This document shows, piece by piece, positions 1-12,123 of a stretch of 64,000 bases of DNA. The notes beneath the pieces are model-generated. The model made no database searches. It was given only the letters and a program-made list of their open reading frames with translations, and was not told the origin of the DNA. The translations under genes were made by a program, and so were the position numbers. The stretch comes from Leptodactylus fallax (Eukaryota; Chordata; Amphibia; Anura; Leptodactylidae), in assembly GCA_947044405.1 (NCBI GenBank), contig CAMRHE010000207.1, positions 1,560,001 to 1,624,000 of the forward strand. The letters are read 5' to 3'. Within the stretch, counting starts at the first letter, position 1; each line of letters starts with the position of its first letter.

Positions 1-1047
1 GGATGTCATCCATGTCGCTTAGTCAGAGCCCGGCGACACGCATATGGTCATGTGCATGTCGCCTTAGGTTGGAAACATGCATGCCGTCTTTACTGAGGTT
101 CTTATTGAAGCCAGAATTGGGTTTAGTAGGAAATATAAATCTGGGTACAGACGGAACATACGGTACTCGCGTGGCCTTGTCAGCCACTGATCAGGTTGTG
201 TGGTACAGTAGTAATAGAGTGTATGAGGTTTACACAGATCTCATCCATATGCTGCCCAAACTAACCTGTGATGTGGATTTTCAGCAAGTTTTTACTGTAG
301 CGGAAGGAAAAGCCGAGCATGCAGAACAAATGTGAACATAACTTTTGTGCACCCTCTTCCATCCAATGAGCCTATGGGAGAGCTGTATACAGTACATAGA
401 TTATATGTGCTAAGGCCCACATTGAAGTCTGACGGCAGACTTGTACACGCTCATACAATTTGCTTAGGGGTTACATTTATACAAAGACTAGACAACACAG
501 TTTGTGTTCTCCATTTTAGCAAATTAGCACAATGAGTTAACCCTGAAAACCCCCTTTTAATATCCTGAAAGCTTATTGACTTTTTGTAATTGATCATGTC
601 TTATATTTTCTTTAAGATCTCCTGTGGTTGTTGAGATATTACTGAACTATTACTCCTTACATTAATCATTGTGATTGAACAGTCTTCTGGTCTTAAAATA
701 CTTTTATTTTTTTGGTCCGCTTTAATTTATCACATGGCGAATTTTGCGGCGGGACCTTCTATCGCAAACTTTGTCACCGAAATATTTCCTTCTCCCATGG
801 GGTTTTTGTTTCGGTTCTGCAGTATTTTTTTTCCTTCTCATTCATTTCCCCATAAAATCAGACTGAAAATAGGACAATTACACTTTTTTTCAGCTAGTTT
901 AACCGCCCTTTGGACTGGCCCCAAAGTATAATCGTCACTTAACCCTGCAAGGATGTACCAGTAAGCATGAAGGTGTGCAGCTGCTGAACTGGGGAGCCGG
1001 TAGTTACAACAGCCAGACCTCCCATAGAGAAGGCAGGGACAGCTTAC
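1..1047. other. Non-coding DNA, no recognised feature
   Basis: Open frames here are short and show no codon pattern, motif or splice context that I recognise. The longest, beginning at position 3, has no family resemblance that I can see. Probably intron 1 or upstream DNA of the gene that starts near 40 kb. Confidence 0.5.
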
Positions 1048-1310
1048 GCTAGGTTCACACAAGTGTTGGTAACCATTCGGGAATTCCGTCCCCCATTCTG
1101 CTTAAAATATGCGGAGAGGAAAGTCCTGCATGCAGGATTTTTTTTTTTTTTTTCTCTCCACCAATTTCGGGCAGAAAACCGATGGACCCCATTATATAGT
1201 CTGAGGTCTGCGGGAAACCGCTTTTTAAGTGGACAGGGTTTCCGTTTTTCAGGTCCCCAAGTGGACCTAAAGAACTGAAACCCGAACGCTAGTGGGAATC
1301 TAGCGTTATT
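1048..1310. repeat. GTTCACA-type foldback repeat, copy 1
   Basis: Begins with GCTAGGTTCACACAAGTG and contains ATGCGGAGAGGAAAGTCC, a poly-T run and a GGACCCCATTATATAGTC block. The same blocks recur at 15605-15835, 17887-18073, 25727-25963 and 43411-43575. No coding capacity is visible, so it reads as a non-autonomous DNA repeat. The end GAATCTAGCGTTA is a degraded inverted match to the start. Confidence 0.6.
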
Positions 1311-2406
1311 AGCATCCCTGCTTTCCCGATTGCTGTGTAGACAGCGCTTAGTAAGTAAAATAAGAAAAAGTCAATTCCATGGCCACATGACAAGGAAAAA
1401 AAAAAAAACATGCAAAAAAAAATAAATAAAAAGTCCTATGTGCTACTAAAAAAGGCGCAAAATTTATTTTAGTAACCCAAATGAAAAATTGTTCTAGCTC
1501 CTAAACCCACATGTACAAAAAATGTGTCCGGTCCTGAACCAGGGAAATTGACCCTGCTTAAAATATTTTCCACTGGCTTCCATTGAAATTAATAAGAGGC
1601 GGATTAGAGGAATTTTTTTAAGCAGATTGTTTTAGGCAAAAAAAGTCTCAATCTGTTCCACAAAACTGTGTGAACATACCCTTATGAAGGGCTATCTAGT
1701 AGTAGTTATTACACAACCGTGCTGTGTTAGGGTAGTTCGTCAATCTCTTAGATCCGATACCATGAGGGAGATGCACAAAGAAATTGGATTTATTGCATGC
1801 ACATCATAGTGACAGACCAAGGTCAGTACATCACGCTGCTTCTATCAATATCCATAGATGTCTCAGCAATTTATAAAACTGCTTTTATGTATATATTTGA
1901 CAAGATTTGTCATAATCCCTGCTTGACTGATCCTAATACAATGCCCTAATGGCCCATGGCAGGCGGCTCCTGTAATGTACAGGTGGAGACCAGGGTAGAC
2001 CTCATTTAACAGCCTACCTGATACTTTCATCCCCAAGGTTATTTAGTTTCATCGTCATCTGCATAGGCTTTTATATTTCTTGGTTTTATCTCTTGATCTT
2101 AAAGGGATAGTAAACCTGCGTGTCTTTAAATGGGAGTTATGAGTTGGGTTCAATAAACTTCAGTCCATAGATGCGGTTTTACAGTGAGTTCACACAGCAG
2201 ATTTTGTAGCGGAGCCTGCCATACCAAATCCACCACAAAAAAACCTTCCTGCTGGTGGCAACGACTTCCAGGTCTTACTTCTATGGGAGATTTGTGCAGA
2301 ATTCACCCAAATATAGAGCAGGATACTCCGTTTTTCTGCTGTGAAGAATGAATGAAGATGGGGATGTTTTTCAAGAATTCCGACATGTGAACAGGGGTTG
2401 TCCAGG

Positions 2407-2437
<31 letters not shown>

Positions 2438-3956
2438 CTGACAACCAGTACTCGCCTGTGAAATTCCCTGCTGTTCCATAATCCTCAGTCTTTACTTACG
2501 TTGCTGCAGGGGTGACATGTATGTCCGTCCATCCATCTATATATCCACTGGAACTAGTCACTGACCTCAAGAGTCTCATGTTCTACACATAGGTGTCCAT
2601 TCTGAGATGATGGTAATTGGTGGCAGAGATCACGTGGGTCTACGACTGCTAGGATAGCAGAGAAACCAAGGCAGAGAGCAGGCATCGGGCACCATATGAG
2701 CACAAACAAACCCAAGAGGCATGTCCAGCTAAAGGTGGGTCAGGCAAGAGTGGTCATTTATGGTACCATCGTAAAGAAGTACTTCACTGAAACCAGGTGT
2801 TGAAAACTGGAACAGACATATAGGGTAAGGAAATGGCTAAATACAAGTCAGACAAGCTAAAAGTCACACAGCTTAAAGACAGTACAGTATTACATTGCCA
2901 AAATGAGAACGAGCAGTAAACATAGACCTGCAGAACTGGAATTATTAGAGCAAACTGTATGAGGGTGGCCCTGTTACTGTAAAAGTGACCGTACACATTG
3001 CAGGAATGTTGACCTATCACTTCGCTTTCCGTCGGGACCACAAAACTTTGTGATGTGTATGGGGGTTGACCGTAATCTCCTCTATTGGCAGATGTGGGGA
3101 GAAGGTGCCGGGGGGGAAGACGGTGAAGCATGTTGGATGGTGTCATGCCCAGTTCTTTATTCCTCCAGAGAGGTGTCTGATAACTGTTTATTACCCTCTT
3201 CCTTTTGAGAATACATGCACACTTTGCTTGGTATTGGGGGGGATGGATCGTACAGTTGAGCAAGCTTTCAGCTGACAGCTATATAAGGTGTAAGGCCACT
3301 CTTACTAGTTCACTTTTTAAAAAAAAAAAATATAAAAATATAATTTTTTTTTTTTTTTTTTTGCTTTTTACCTAAGCTAGTATGTGCTCCCTGCAGGGCT
3401 TCTGTGTTCTGTACCGTTTTATTACAATGGAGAAAAGCTCTGCTGAGAGCTGTAGAATAAATTGCTAGATAAACATTGCGTCTAAGATGGATAATGGATG
3501 CCTGCCTGAAGATGGTTTTACTACTGTAATTATTCATAGAAGTGCCAGCAATCTACAGACATCACTTAACCTAAAGCAAAGGTTTTAATCCACCACTTGA
3601 CTGTTTGGTCTCTAAAGGCCACCATACACCTAAGAGGTAAGTTGGCCAAACCTGCCAGGAACCTCCCAACTCTCTCCTGACAGATTATGGTGGTGAAAGG
3701 ATGGATGATGAATCTTACCATGGGCAGTTATTTCTTCCACTGCGAAAGGTGACTGGCACCAGTTTACTCTCCTGTTTGTATCGAAAACATGCACACCCAG
3801 CCAAACCAAGCATACATGTGTATTGTGGAGTCAGGAGGAATAGCTTATTCATCTGACTGCTGTCAGAGATTTGAGGGCACCTTTTAATGTAACTGTAATC
3901 TCGCGTTAATGGAAGTCTTTTGCATTTGCTAACAGGACTGTGCCTGAAAACTGTCT
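1311..3956. other. Non-coding DNA with simple tracts
   Basis: No gene is supported. It holds an A-run of nearly 30 bases near 2410-2438, an A/T-rich tract at 3319-3363, and fragments of local repeat families such as the TTAAAGGG start near 2099 and a GTTCACACAGCAG block near 2188. Confidence 0.5.
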
Positions 3957-4177
3957 GAGGCTGAAGTCCCACGTTGTGGATATGCGGCTTTTTTTGTAGC
4001 AGGTTTTCCTGCGTTTTTTGAGCCAAAGCCAAGAGTGGCTACAAAAGGAATGGGAAATTTATAGAAAACACTTATACTACTACCTTCTGCTCAATCCATT
4101 CCTGGCTTTGACTCAAAAAGCTGCAGCAAAATCTGCAACAAAAAAGTTTCCGCAACATGGGGCGTCAGCCTGAAGCT
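3957..4177. repeat. Foldback MITE, CCCCA(C/T)GTTG family, copy 1
   Basis: The ends AGGCTGAAGTCCCACGTTG and CAACATGGGGCGTCAGCCT are inverted matches. The interior has GAGCCAAAGCCAAGAGTGG near the left and CCTGGCTTTGACTCAAAAAG near the right, so the unit folds over most of its length. Related sequence lies at 4985-5115 and 46571-46806. No open frame is present. Confidence 0.6.
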
Positions 4178-4984
4178 CCCAAACTGGCCCTTTTCAGGGG
4201 CTCAATGGCGCATCTCATCTTCTGTACCCACTTGCCACTTTAGGACAATGAGCAGAACGGGGCAAGGAGAAAAGCGGGGACACCCCAGCCCCTCATGTTT
4301 ACTATAACTCATGCCAGAAAACTAGTCCCAGAAGACAGGTCGTTTTTCTGTTAGAAGAAAGCTCTATTTGCAGGCAGTTTAAACTAATGTATTCTAACTG
4401 TAGCTGTGTCTCTAAGCAGGGAGGAAGTAAATGGCTGTAGTAATGTGTGTCTGTCTTTACTAATACCTCATATTGCACCACTGTGATGCTGCCACTAACT
4501 ACTACAACAACTAGCTTAGAAACTTGAATTTTGGTAATTGTAGATCACTGGAGGAATGCTTTAATGTAGTATTTCCATCACCCTCATGATGTTTGGGAAT
4601 TATTATTTTTTTTTTTTCCCTATGGCCGTTTGGGTTTGCAGCAGCCAGCCTGATTCACTTGAATGAAATTGTGCTGCAGCTCCCCTATACAACGGATGGC
4701 CATTCGATGAAAATCTGTGTATGGCCAGCTTTAAGATACAGGTGGGTCTTAGAGAGCCAAACCCCAAGTGATCATAAAGCGATAACATTTCCTATTCCAT
4801 CACTTTATAAGTTGGAAATAACCCTTTATAGGGATTGTCCAGATGATGTTTTGCTCATTTTAAGAGTCTGAGAAGAAAAACAAAAATAGGTGCTGCTCCC
4901 CGTTTCTGCTGGTGTCTACGTCCTGGCCTTGTCTCAAAAAATAGGAACACAATATGGGATGAACAATCCCTATAAGGGTTTAAA

Positions 4985-5115
4985 ATTAGTACTAAAAAAC
5001 ACTATCTAGGAAACTCTTATACTTCTCCTTTCTGCTCATTCCACTCCTGGATTTGGCTCAAAAAAACCACAGCAAAATCTGCAGCAAAAAAAGTTGCGTT
5101 TCTGCAACCTGGGGC
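4985..5115. repeat. Partial copy of the 3957-4177 repeat family
   Basis: It matches only the right half of the family (TTCCACTCCTGGATTTGGCT, then CAGCAAAATCTGCAGCAAAA and GCAACCTGGGGCC). The left arm is missing or replaced. Confidence 0.5.
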
Positions 5116-5122
5116 CACAGTT

Positions 5123-5351
5123 TTAAAGGGTTGTTCCACAATGGATAACGATCACCAATCTTATGGATAGGAGGTAAATGTCTGATAGTCAGGACCCTGA
5201 GCAGTCACTGTCCCTTGCCCCAATTCCTTGTCACTGCACAGTCTCTGTACTCCATGTTCTAGTAATGGGTGGGGGTCCCGGAGGGGGTCAGACACTTACC
5301 ACCTGTCCTATGTATAGCTCCGAGATGACAATTATGGGTCAACCCCTTTAG
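5123..5351. repeat. TTAA-bounded MITE (AAAGGG ends)
   Basis: Starts TTAAAGGGTTGTTCC and ends GGGTCAACCCCTTTA, an inverted pair. This is one of several elements in the window with TTAAAGGGG-type ends. No coding potential. Confidence 0.55.
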
Positions 5352-6402
5352 ATTTGGAATAAGTCTGCCAAACGCAAACAGTTGAATGTTGAAATTTTGT
5401 TCTGCAAATGTTGTAAAATTGCGGTTTTACTAAAACCTTAATATTTTATTTGGTTTGGCAAGAGAATTGCATGACAGTCGCAACATGGTCAGCGCTCTTG
5501 TGATTGTCACAAATGGTCAGTGACTTTTGTGCCCATATTGGGAAACGCTGAGTAGTGATAATGGTTCAATTTGCTGTAACTTATTGTGGTCCTTTACTTG
5601 CTGCTTGCCTGAGTTTAGTATATGAGTAGCTTCATCTCAGCAAATGATAACCTTTACTCATGTAATAACTATAAATTGGCCTGTAAAGTGGGCGGTGAGT
5701 TATGTTGTGTGTTACGTGGCAAGTTATGATTATTTTGCAGCCAGCCAATGAGTCTTAACATATTTATGGTGTGTGTGTGTGTATACAATGAAAGTGTACT
5801 AGTCGTGTATACAATGAATAGTCTACTATCATGTATTAAAAGGTTGCTATGAAATAGATCTATGTCTATGGCTGGTTTGTATGCATATAAATATAGATGA
5901 CACTGTATACATGTATAAATGTGTAAGTAATGTAGGAGTTTATAGCTACATGAATAGAGGAGATGTGGAATAAGTCAATGGCTTTGTAAGTTACACCAAG
6001 TATACAGTTCAATAGTACTTAGAAATATCATAACTCTATAGAACTCCATGAAAAGCACAAAGATGTTTGCAGCGATATTGAGATGTGCTGTATTAGGCTC
6101 AGACTACACGGCGACATAAGACTACACTACTACATCACAAGTAATGATAGTCAATGGGATTGCAACCCAATGTCTGCCAGCACCCTGCTGCATTACCACA
6201 TTCACTATCATTAGTAGGGACATGCGGCACGTCTGGGATAGTAATGTTGTGTGGCTGCAGGTTATCTTGTATTCCTAGCTATAATATTTGGGGTCTATGA
6301 ATAGTACGGGATAGAAAATAGGTGTATTTTGTGGGGTTTGTCATGATCTTTATACGGTATATACACTTTATACAACAAAGACAAAACATAAGGGAAGAAG
6401 TA
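5352..6402. other. Non-coding DNA, no recognised feature
   Basis: AT-rich sequence with a short GT run near 5771-5782. No gene, repeat terminus or structured element was recognised. Confidence 0.5.
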
Positions 6403-6404
6403 TA

Positions 6405-7660
6405 CAGTCATATGAAAAAGTTTGGGCACCCCTATTAATCTTAATCATTTTTAGTTCTAAATATTTGGGTGTTTGCAACAGCCATTTCAATTTGATATAT
6501 CTAATAACTGATGGACACAGTAATATTTCAGGATTGAAATGAGGTTTATTGTACTAACAGAAAATGTGCAATGTGCATTAAACCAAAATTTGACCGATGC
6601 AAAAGTATGGGCACCTCAACAGAAAAGTGACATTAATATTTAGTAGATCCTCCTTTTGCAAAAATAACAGCCTCTAGTCGCTTCCTGTAGCTTTTAATCA
6701 GTTCCTGGATCCTGGATGAAGGTATTTTTGACCATTCCTCTTTACAAAACAATTCCAGTTCAGTTAAGTTTGATGGTCGCCGAGCATGGACAGCCCGCTT
6801 CAAATTATCCCACAGATGTTCAATGATATTCAGGTCTGGGGACTGGGATGGTCATTCCAGAACATTGTAATTGTTCCTCTGCATGAATGCCTGAGTAGAT
6901 TTGGAGCTGTGTTTTGGATCATTGTCTTGCTGAAATATCCATCCCCGGCGTAACTTCAAATTCGTCACTGATTCTTGTACATTATTCTCAAGGATCTGCT
7001 GATACTGAGTTGAATCCATGCGACCCTCAACTTTAACAAGATTCCCGATGCTGGCATTGGCAACACAGCCCCAAAGCATGATGGAACCTACACCAAATTT
7101 TACAGTGGGTAGCAAGTGTTTTTCTTGGAATGCTGTGTTTTTTGACGCCATGCATAACGCCTTTTTGTAAATGAAGCCTTCCAAAATGAAGCTGGCTTGT
7201 CCAAATGTGCTTTTGCATACCTCAGGCGACTCTGTTTGTGGCGTGCTTTCAGAAACGGCTTCTTTCGCATCACTCTCCCATACAGCTTCTCCTTGTGCAA
7301 AGTGTGCTGTATTGTTGACCGATGCACAGTGACACCATCTGCAGCAAGATGATGCTGCAGCTCTTTGGAGGTGGTCTGTGGATTGTCCTTGACTGTTCTC
7401 ACCATTCTTCTTCTCTGCCTTTCTGATATTTTTTCTTGGCCTGCCACTTCTGGGCTTAACAAGAACTGTCCCTGTGGTCTTCCATTTCCTTACTATGTTC
7501 CTCACAGTGGAAACTGACAGGTTAAATCTCTGAGACAACCTTTTGTATCCTTCTCCTGAACAACTATGTTGAACAATCTTTGTTTTCAGATCATTTGAGA
7601 GTTGTTTTGGGGGGCCCCTGAGGCCCCTCTTCAGGGGAGATTCAAATAGGAGAACAACTT
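6405..7660 (-). mobile_element. Tc1-like element A, right end lost
   Basis: The left inverted-repeat end CAGTCATATGAAAAAGTTTG starts right after TA at 6403-6404. A second block, GCAAAAGTATGGGCACC near 6599, partly repeats the outer one (AAAAAGTTTGGGCACCC), the outer/inner direct-repeat arrangement of Sleeping-Beauty-type ends. A broken minus-strand transposase follows. The right inverted repeat should lie a few hundred bases past 7620, but the sequence dissolves into homopolymer runs instead. Confidence 0.85.
6633..7625 (-). pseudogene. Tc1-family transposase, decayed (DD34E type)
   Basis: Read on the minus strand, the N-terminal helix-turn-helix part appears (QLSNDLKTKIVQ, KRLSQRFNLSVSTVRNIVRK) followed by a GRPRK segment. 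The frame changes near 7450 (ISERQRRRMVRTVKDNPQTT) and again near 7130 (KNTAFQEKHLLPTVKFG). The second catalytic Asp lies in [10 protein letters not shown] and the Glu in SPDLNIIEHLW, with 34 residues between them. The region that should carry the first catalytic Asp (WSDETK-like) is deleted: FWKASF runs directly into TKRRYAWRQK. With at least two frame changes, an in-frame stop after NNYNVLE and this deletion, the protein cannot be active. The stop codon is at 6633-6635. Confidence 0.85.
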
Positions 7661-7952
7661 GCAATGGGCCCCCTAAAAAACTTTTTTTTTTTGGGAGGGC
7701 CCCCGGCGGGGGGGGAAGCGCCCGGGGGGGGGGGACCCCCAAATTTGGTGTTGGGGGGGGCGGGAAAAAAAAAAAAGGAGAAAGCAAACCAAAAAAAAAA
7801 AAAGGGGCGCCCCTTATTTAAGGGCCCCGAATATTTTTTTTATGAAAATATCCCCTATTTTTTTTGAAACCAAAAAAAAAAAATTCACCCCTAAAAAATT
7901 GTGGCGCCCCCTTTTTAAAAAAAAAAAAAAAAAAAGGGGGGGGCCCCCCCCC

Positions 7953-7987
<35 letters not shown>

Positions 7988-8045
7988 GGGGGCCCCACCC
8001 TTATTTTATGATTTTATATTATATTTTAAGAAGGGGGGGGGGGCA
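7661..8045. other. Homopolymer-run tract, probable consensus or assembly error
   Basis: Nearly every position belongs to a run of A, C, G or T, including A-runs of about 20-30 and G-runs of 8-11. At the left edge the Tc1 sequence becomes progressively homopolymer-expanded before becoming unrecognisable. That gradient fits uncorrected long-read bases or a forced gap fill better than biology. Open frames here are artefacts of lysine, glycine and proline codons. Confidence 0.7.
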
Positions 8046-8158
8046 TGCTGTCTCTCCTAGGCTCTTATATTCACTAAGGGAGTCTCTATTTCATCTGATC
8101 ATCAATCCTAAGAGATCTGGTTTAGTAAATACTCGTATTCCTCCTGGAAACACAATTT

Positions 8159-8489
8159 TAGGCTAAGACACCACAGAAGCGAGCTGCAGGGAAAAACCGC
8201 TGCAGAAACGTATTACGTTTTTTTTCCTGCGGCGCTTTTCCTAAAAAGTCTGTAGAGTTTTCCTCTGTGGACTTTCTGCTTCTATTATACATATATATGG
8301 AAAACTTCAGCGTTTCTGTAGGTATAACTTACAAAAAACGCAATGGTTTTTTGAATTGCAGCACATCCGCCGCGGATATTTTTCTGCAATGTGCAGATGG
8401 CATTAGCCAGAATCCCATCCAGTTTGCAGGTATTGTAAAATGGCACAGCAAAATTGCAGCATTTGCGCTACGTGGTGTTCCAGCCCTAA
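8159..8489. repeat. Foldback MITE, GCTAAGACNCCACA family, copy 1
   Basis: The ends TAGGCTAAGACACCACAG and CGTGGTGTTCCAGCCCTA are inverted matches. The interior (TTTTCCTCTGTGGACTTTCT, ATTATACATATAT, ATATTTTTCTGCAATGTG) recurs at 12124-12434. No open frame. Confidence 0.6.
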
Positions 8490-8943
8490 AGAGTCTTTTC
8501 TTCTAAATCTGCATAGTGCTGTTCCTCTGTTATTCTTCCTTACAATTTATAAAGAAATTGACAACCAAGTGTTTCTTTTTCCTGGGTCAAAGCGATAGGA
8601 CGGACTGCAGCGGCACAGCCCTAACTGGTAAGACCCACTTGTATCGGGTATACCAGAGGAATAGCACCCTGCATAGTCCAGGAGAAACATGCTCCAGAAT
8701 TATTTGCTGCAGAAAGTAAATCTTTACTAAAAGTGTTATGTCTCCTTTAGACTATGTCCACACAGGACTGAAACTCTGCCGAATTTGCATGCTGAAAATC
8801 TACAGTGGTTTACAGACTTTATACACACACACACTATGCATAATATATCTGCACTGACTACCCCACAAGTTGCACAAGAAGCAGCATAGATTAATATTAT
8901 TTTCTGGAAAATCCAGTGAAGATTCCTAACCAATTCAAATATA

Positions 8944-9123
8944 TTAAAAGGGTTATCTGGGATTAGGAAAACATGGTTTATGTCTGGTATATTAGCTCAG
9001 TTCCATTTACTTATTTACTTAAGTGGATCTGAGCTGGAATACCAGACACCACCTATGGAGAGGTGTGGTGGTGATTTAGGAAGAGAGCAGCCATGTTTTT
9101 CTAATAATGGACAACCCCTTTAA
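8944..9123. repeat. TTAA-bounded MITE
   Basis: TTAAAAGGGTTATCTGG at the left is mirrored by GGACAACCCCTTTAA at the right. Short internal inverted segments (GTCTGGTATATTAGCTCAG against GAGCTGGAATACCAGAC) show that most of the unit folds back. Non-coding. Confidence 0.65.
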
Positions 9124-9219
9124 ATGGAATGATATACAGATATGCATATTGTGAATGCAGCATTTAGCATGGCTTCTGAGGATAACAAAAAAAAAAAATT
9201 ACAAATATATATAATTTTT

Positions 9220-9239
9220 TTTTTTTATATAATAATAAT

Positions 9240-9293
<54 letters not shown>
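9220..9293. repeat. (TA)n microsatellite with flanking (AAT)n
   Basis: An ATAATAATAATA start leads into an uninterrupted TA dinucleotide run, flanked on both sides by T-rich tracts. Confidence 0.9.
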
Positions 9294-9295
<2 letters not shown>

Positions 9296-9699
9296 TTTTT
9301 TAATTTAACATATGACAAGTCTATACCCGTTCCGTCTACAACTAACCTGTATACAAAGGTTGGTAACCTGTATGGCCCAGGCTGTCATGTTAGCAAGTGG
9401 CATGAAGTCTCTCCTCCGGTGCGCTCAGCCGTGAAGCTTTCTGCTTGGATGCACAATTGTTTATGAGGTAGAACAATTCCACAACTGGGTAACATTGACA
9501 CTAGTAGTTCTTTAGCAGAGCAGACAAGATGGCCTGGAGATAAATGTCATAGCTCCTAAAAACATCCTGGGATGTTCCATTTTATATTCTGATTAAATGT
9601 CATATATAAAAAGATAACAGACTTAAATAAATATCTCTCTGATATAGGAAGATAAAGGAGTTTTTGATAATGGTGACCTATCTTGAGGATGGGTCATTA

Positions 9700-9972
9700 A
9701 TATTAGATTATTTATTATGCTTGTATAGCGCCATCATATTCCGCAGCGCTTTACAGATATTGTCAGTCACTGTCCCATATAGGGCTCACAATCTACATTC
9801 CCTATCAGTATGTCTTTGGAGTGTGGGAGGAAACCAGAGTACCCGGAGGAAACCCACACAAACACGGGGAGAACATACAAACTCCTTGCAGAGGTTGTCC
9901 TTGGCAGGATTCGAATCCAGGACTCCAGCGCTGCAAGGCTGCAGTGCTCACCACTGAGCCACCGTGCTGCCC
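9700..9972 (-). mobile_element. tRNA-derived SINE
   Basis: On the minus strand the head reads GGGCAGCACGGTGGCTCAGT, with TGGCTCAGTGG fitting the tRNA A-box, and about 45 bases later GGATTCGAATCC fits the B-box. The body contains GGGTTTCCTCCGGGTACTCT. The 3' tail, GTAAAGCGCTGCGGAATATG then GGCGCTATACAAG, closely resembles the tail of the LINE fragment at 14784-15311. ATTAGATT at 9702-9709 and 9977-9984 may be the target-site duplication. These marks identify a Pol III-type SINE; I do not assign the family name. Confidence 0.8.
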
Positions 9973-10207
9973 ATAGATTAGATTGGCAGGAGGTGCCCGC
10001 AGATCTGCTCTTTACTGCTTACTAAGCACAGCACTGTAAATATCAGCTATGCTGGGTATTGTAGTTTAGCACCATTGCCTTGAATGGGACAGAGTTGCAA
10101 ACAGGCCTTCTGACTGCTAAATGTGACATCACATAGCCAGTGAAACAGAAGCCATACTCACTCCTGACTGCTGACGCTGATCCATGCTGGATCCCCACCA
10201 TTCTGAT

Positions 10208-10563
10208 TTAAAGGGGTTTTTACAGGCTAAATAACTGATAACCTATTCCAAGGCTAGATCATCAGTTAAAGCTTAGTAGGGTCCAATATCTGGGTCCTTG
10301 GCCGATCAGCTGTTTAGAGTCTGCAGTCTCTTCAGTACTTATCAAGCACAGAAGCTGTGCTTGGCATCATAGCTCAGCCCATTCGTTTGACATGTGAGCA
10401 ATTAATGCGACATCAGCTATCACTTGGAGCACTGCTGACACTTTAGACAGCTGATCCACAGGGGTCCCAGGTGTTAGACCCCCCCCCCCCCCCACAGATC
10501 TGCAATTGATGACCTGTCCTAAGAATAGGTAATTGAGTTAGAAGTCCTGGAAAACCCCTTTAA
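10208..10563. repeat. TTAA-bounded MITE
   Basis: Begins TTAAAGGGGTTTTTACAGG and ends CCTGGAAAACCCCTTTAA. The exact TTAA at both edges may be a target duplication. It contains a C-run near 10481-10494 and no open frame. Confidence 0.65.
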
Positions 10564-10937
10564 TGGAGATTACACTTTTATTACAGTAAAATAACTATGT
10601 ATTTTTTAAAATAAAGCTGTCACTGCATTGTTAGAAGGCTTGTGAAATAACTCTTTAGGGTGAGGCCACATTACGGTTAAGACCTAATGGCCCACATGTA
10701 TTACTAGTTAGGCCTAATTCACACATCCATTTTATACAGACGTGTGATGTCCGTTTTAATCCATACAGCACATGATCCTACACTTTTGGGTCATGTGCCA
10801 CCTGTGGTTTAATGTTTTTCACATTAGTTTGTCGGTCCATTTAAAGTGGCTTATTCAGACAACTTTGAACATCGGCCATGTGATGGCTGCTGGGTCGATA
10901 AGCCATTAAAATGAACTTTTTTTTTTCCAGTAGTGTC

Positions 10938-11272
10938 AGTGGGGCAAATTCATCTTTCATTCTACGCCAGAAAACTGGTGTAGAGTGATGCTATTGAAGT
11001 GCACATTTGGCGCAAGGCCCTTTCTTGTTCCAAATGTGCACCTCAAACCCCGATCTGCGCCTCGCCCACCACATTGTGGGCAGGTTAGCGATCAGGGAGG
11101 GACAAGTTTTCTCGTGAGCTACAATGCAAATCTACGCCAGTTCCTAAGAGTTTCATTCTTTGTGCAGGAACAACGGATAGATTTATGAAGAGTCCGCAGC
11201 CTCTTCATAAGTGTCTCCGTCCCTGCGTCAATCAGGCGTGCGATAAGCCAGTCTTAATAAATTTACCCCAAT
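10938..11272. repeat. Foldback MITE with GGGGCAAATTCATC ends
   Basis: Left end GGGGCAAATTCATC and right end TAATAAATTTACCCC are inverted matches. Inside, GTGCACATTTGG and CCAAATGTGCACCTC pair with each other. Non-coding. Confidence 0.5.
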
Positions 11273-12123
11273 GGGTTTGTGTGCAATCTGTAATTGCCAC
11301 AGACATCACACATCCATGTAAAACAAATGTGTGAATAAGACTGTCTGGAAATGCGTTAGCTCTATCACAGTGTCTAGTCTAATTTTATACCACCTACTAT
11401 ATTTGGCTCACTATGCCAACATTTTGTTACCGTTTAGAGCATTAAGCCACTCCCAATTCTCCACAAAACCACAACCTTTCCATAAAGTCAACAATTTGGT
11501 CTAAAACTAGATGAACCAATATGCGTCAGATTTTGGTGCATTTTACTCCGTCAAGTTGCAAATGCAATAGTAAATCTGCTGTAGTGATTTGGTTTTAGGC
11601 GTGTGATTAAGGAAACTTGTTTGCTCTCCTTGTGAGTGAGAAATCTTCTTCTTCTTCCTTGTGGGATTATCTTCTTGGTGTATATGTACATGAATAAACA
11701 ATGGAAGGGTGTTTGTCAGTGAAACTCTTAATTGTTTAATAAGGGCATAACCCGCACTGCGTGTACCTCACATGCTGTAGACACTCGCTTCAGTGCCGTG
11801 AAGGTGGAGACATCTGAATGGACTAGTTTTAGCTTGGAATGCATCCTGCCGACATTCATGGTGAATATTTGCATTGTGACATTGCACTTGCCTAGAGCTG
11901 TCATTTCACAGTCTTGATGCATCAAATTGTTGACATTTTAACTTGTATAATGCAGAAAAACTTACATAGCCCATGTATAGAGGGTAAACCTATGAAGAAT
12001 GATCAAACATATGACCATATGAACTTTTCATTTGGCTCTCAAAATTTCTATAAGCCTACTATGGGGTTATCACAGCAAGCTGGAAGTTGTAGTTTTGCCA
12101 CCTGGGGAACTCTAACCTTCTCT
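11273..12123. other. Non-coding DNA, no recognised feature
   Basis: Several open frames of 60-190 codons overlap here and into the next repeat on both strands. None shows a conserved motif, and they run into repeat sequence, so none is called. Confidence 0.45.

Noticed and set aside
3..535. Two consecutive open frames at the left edge
   Set aside because: No conserved motif, no splice context and unremarkable codon use; they look like chance open frames.
7664..8166. Lys/Gly/Pro-rich open frames
   Set aside because: They are translations of homopolymer runs in the probable error tract.
9700..9972. Functional tRNA gene
   Set aside because: A- and B-box matches are present but no cloverleaf or acceptor stem follows; the long non-tRNA body and LINE-like tail show that it is a SINE.
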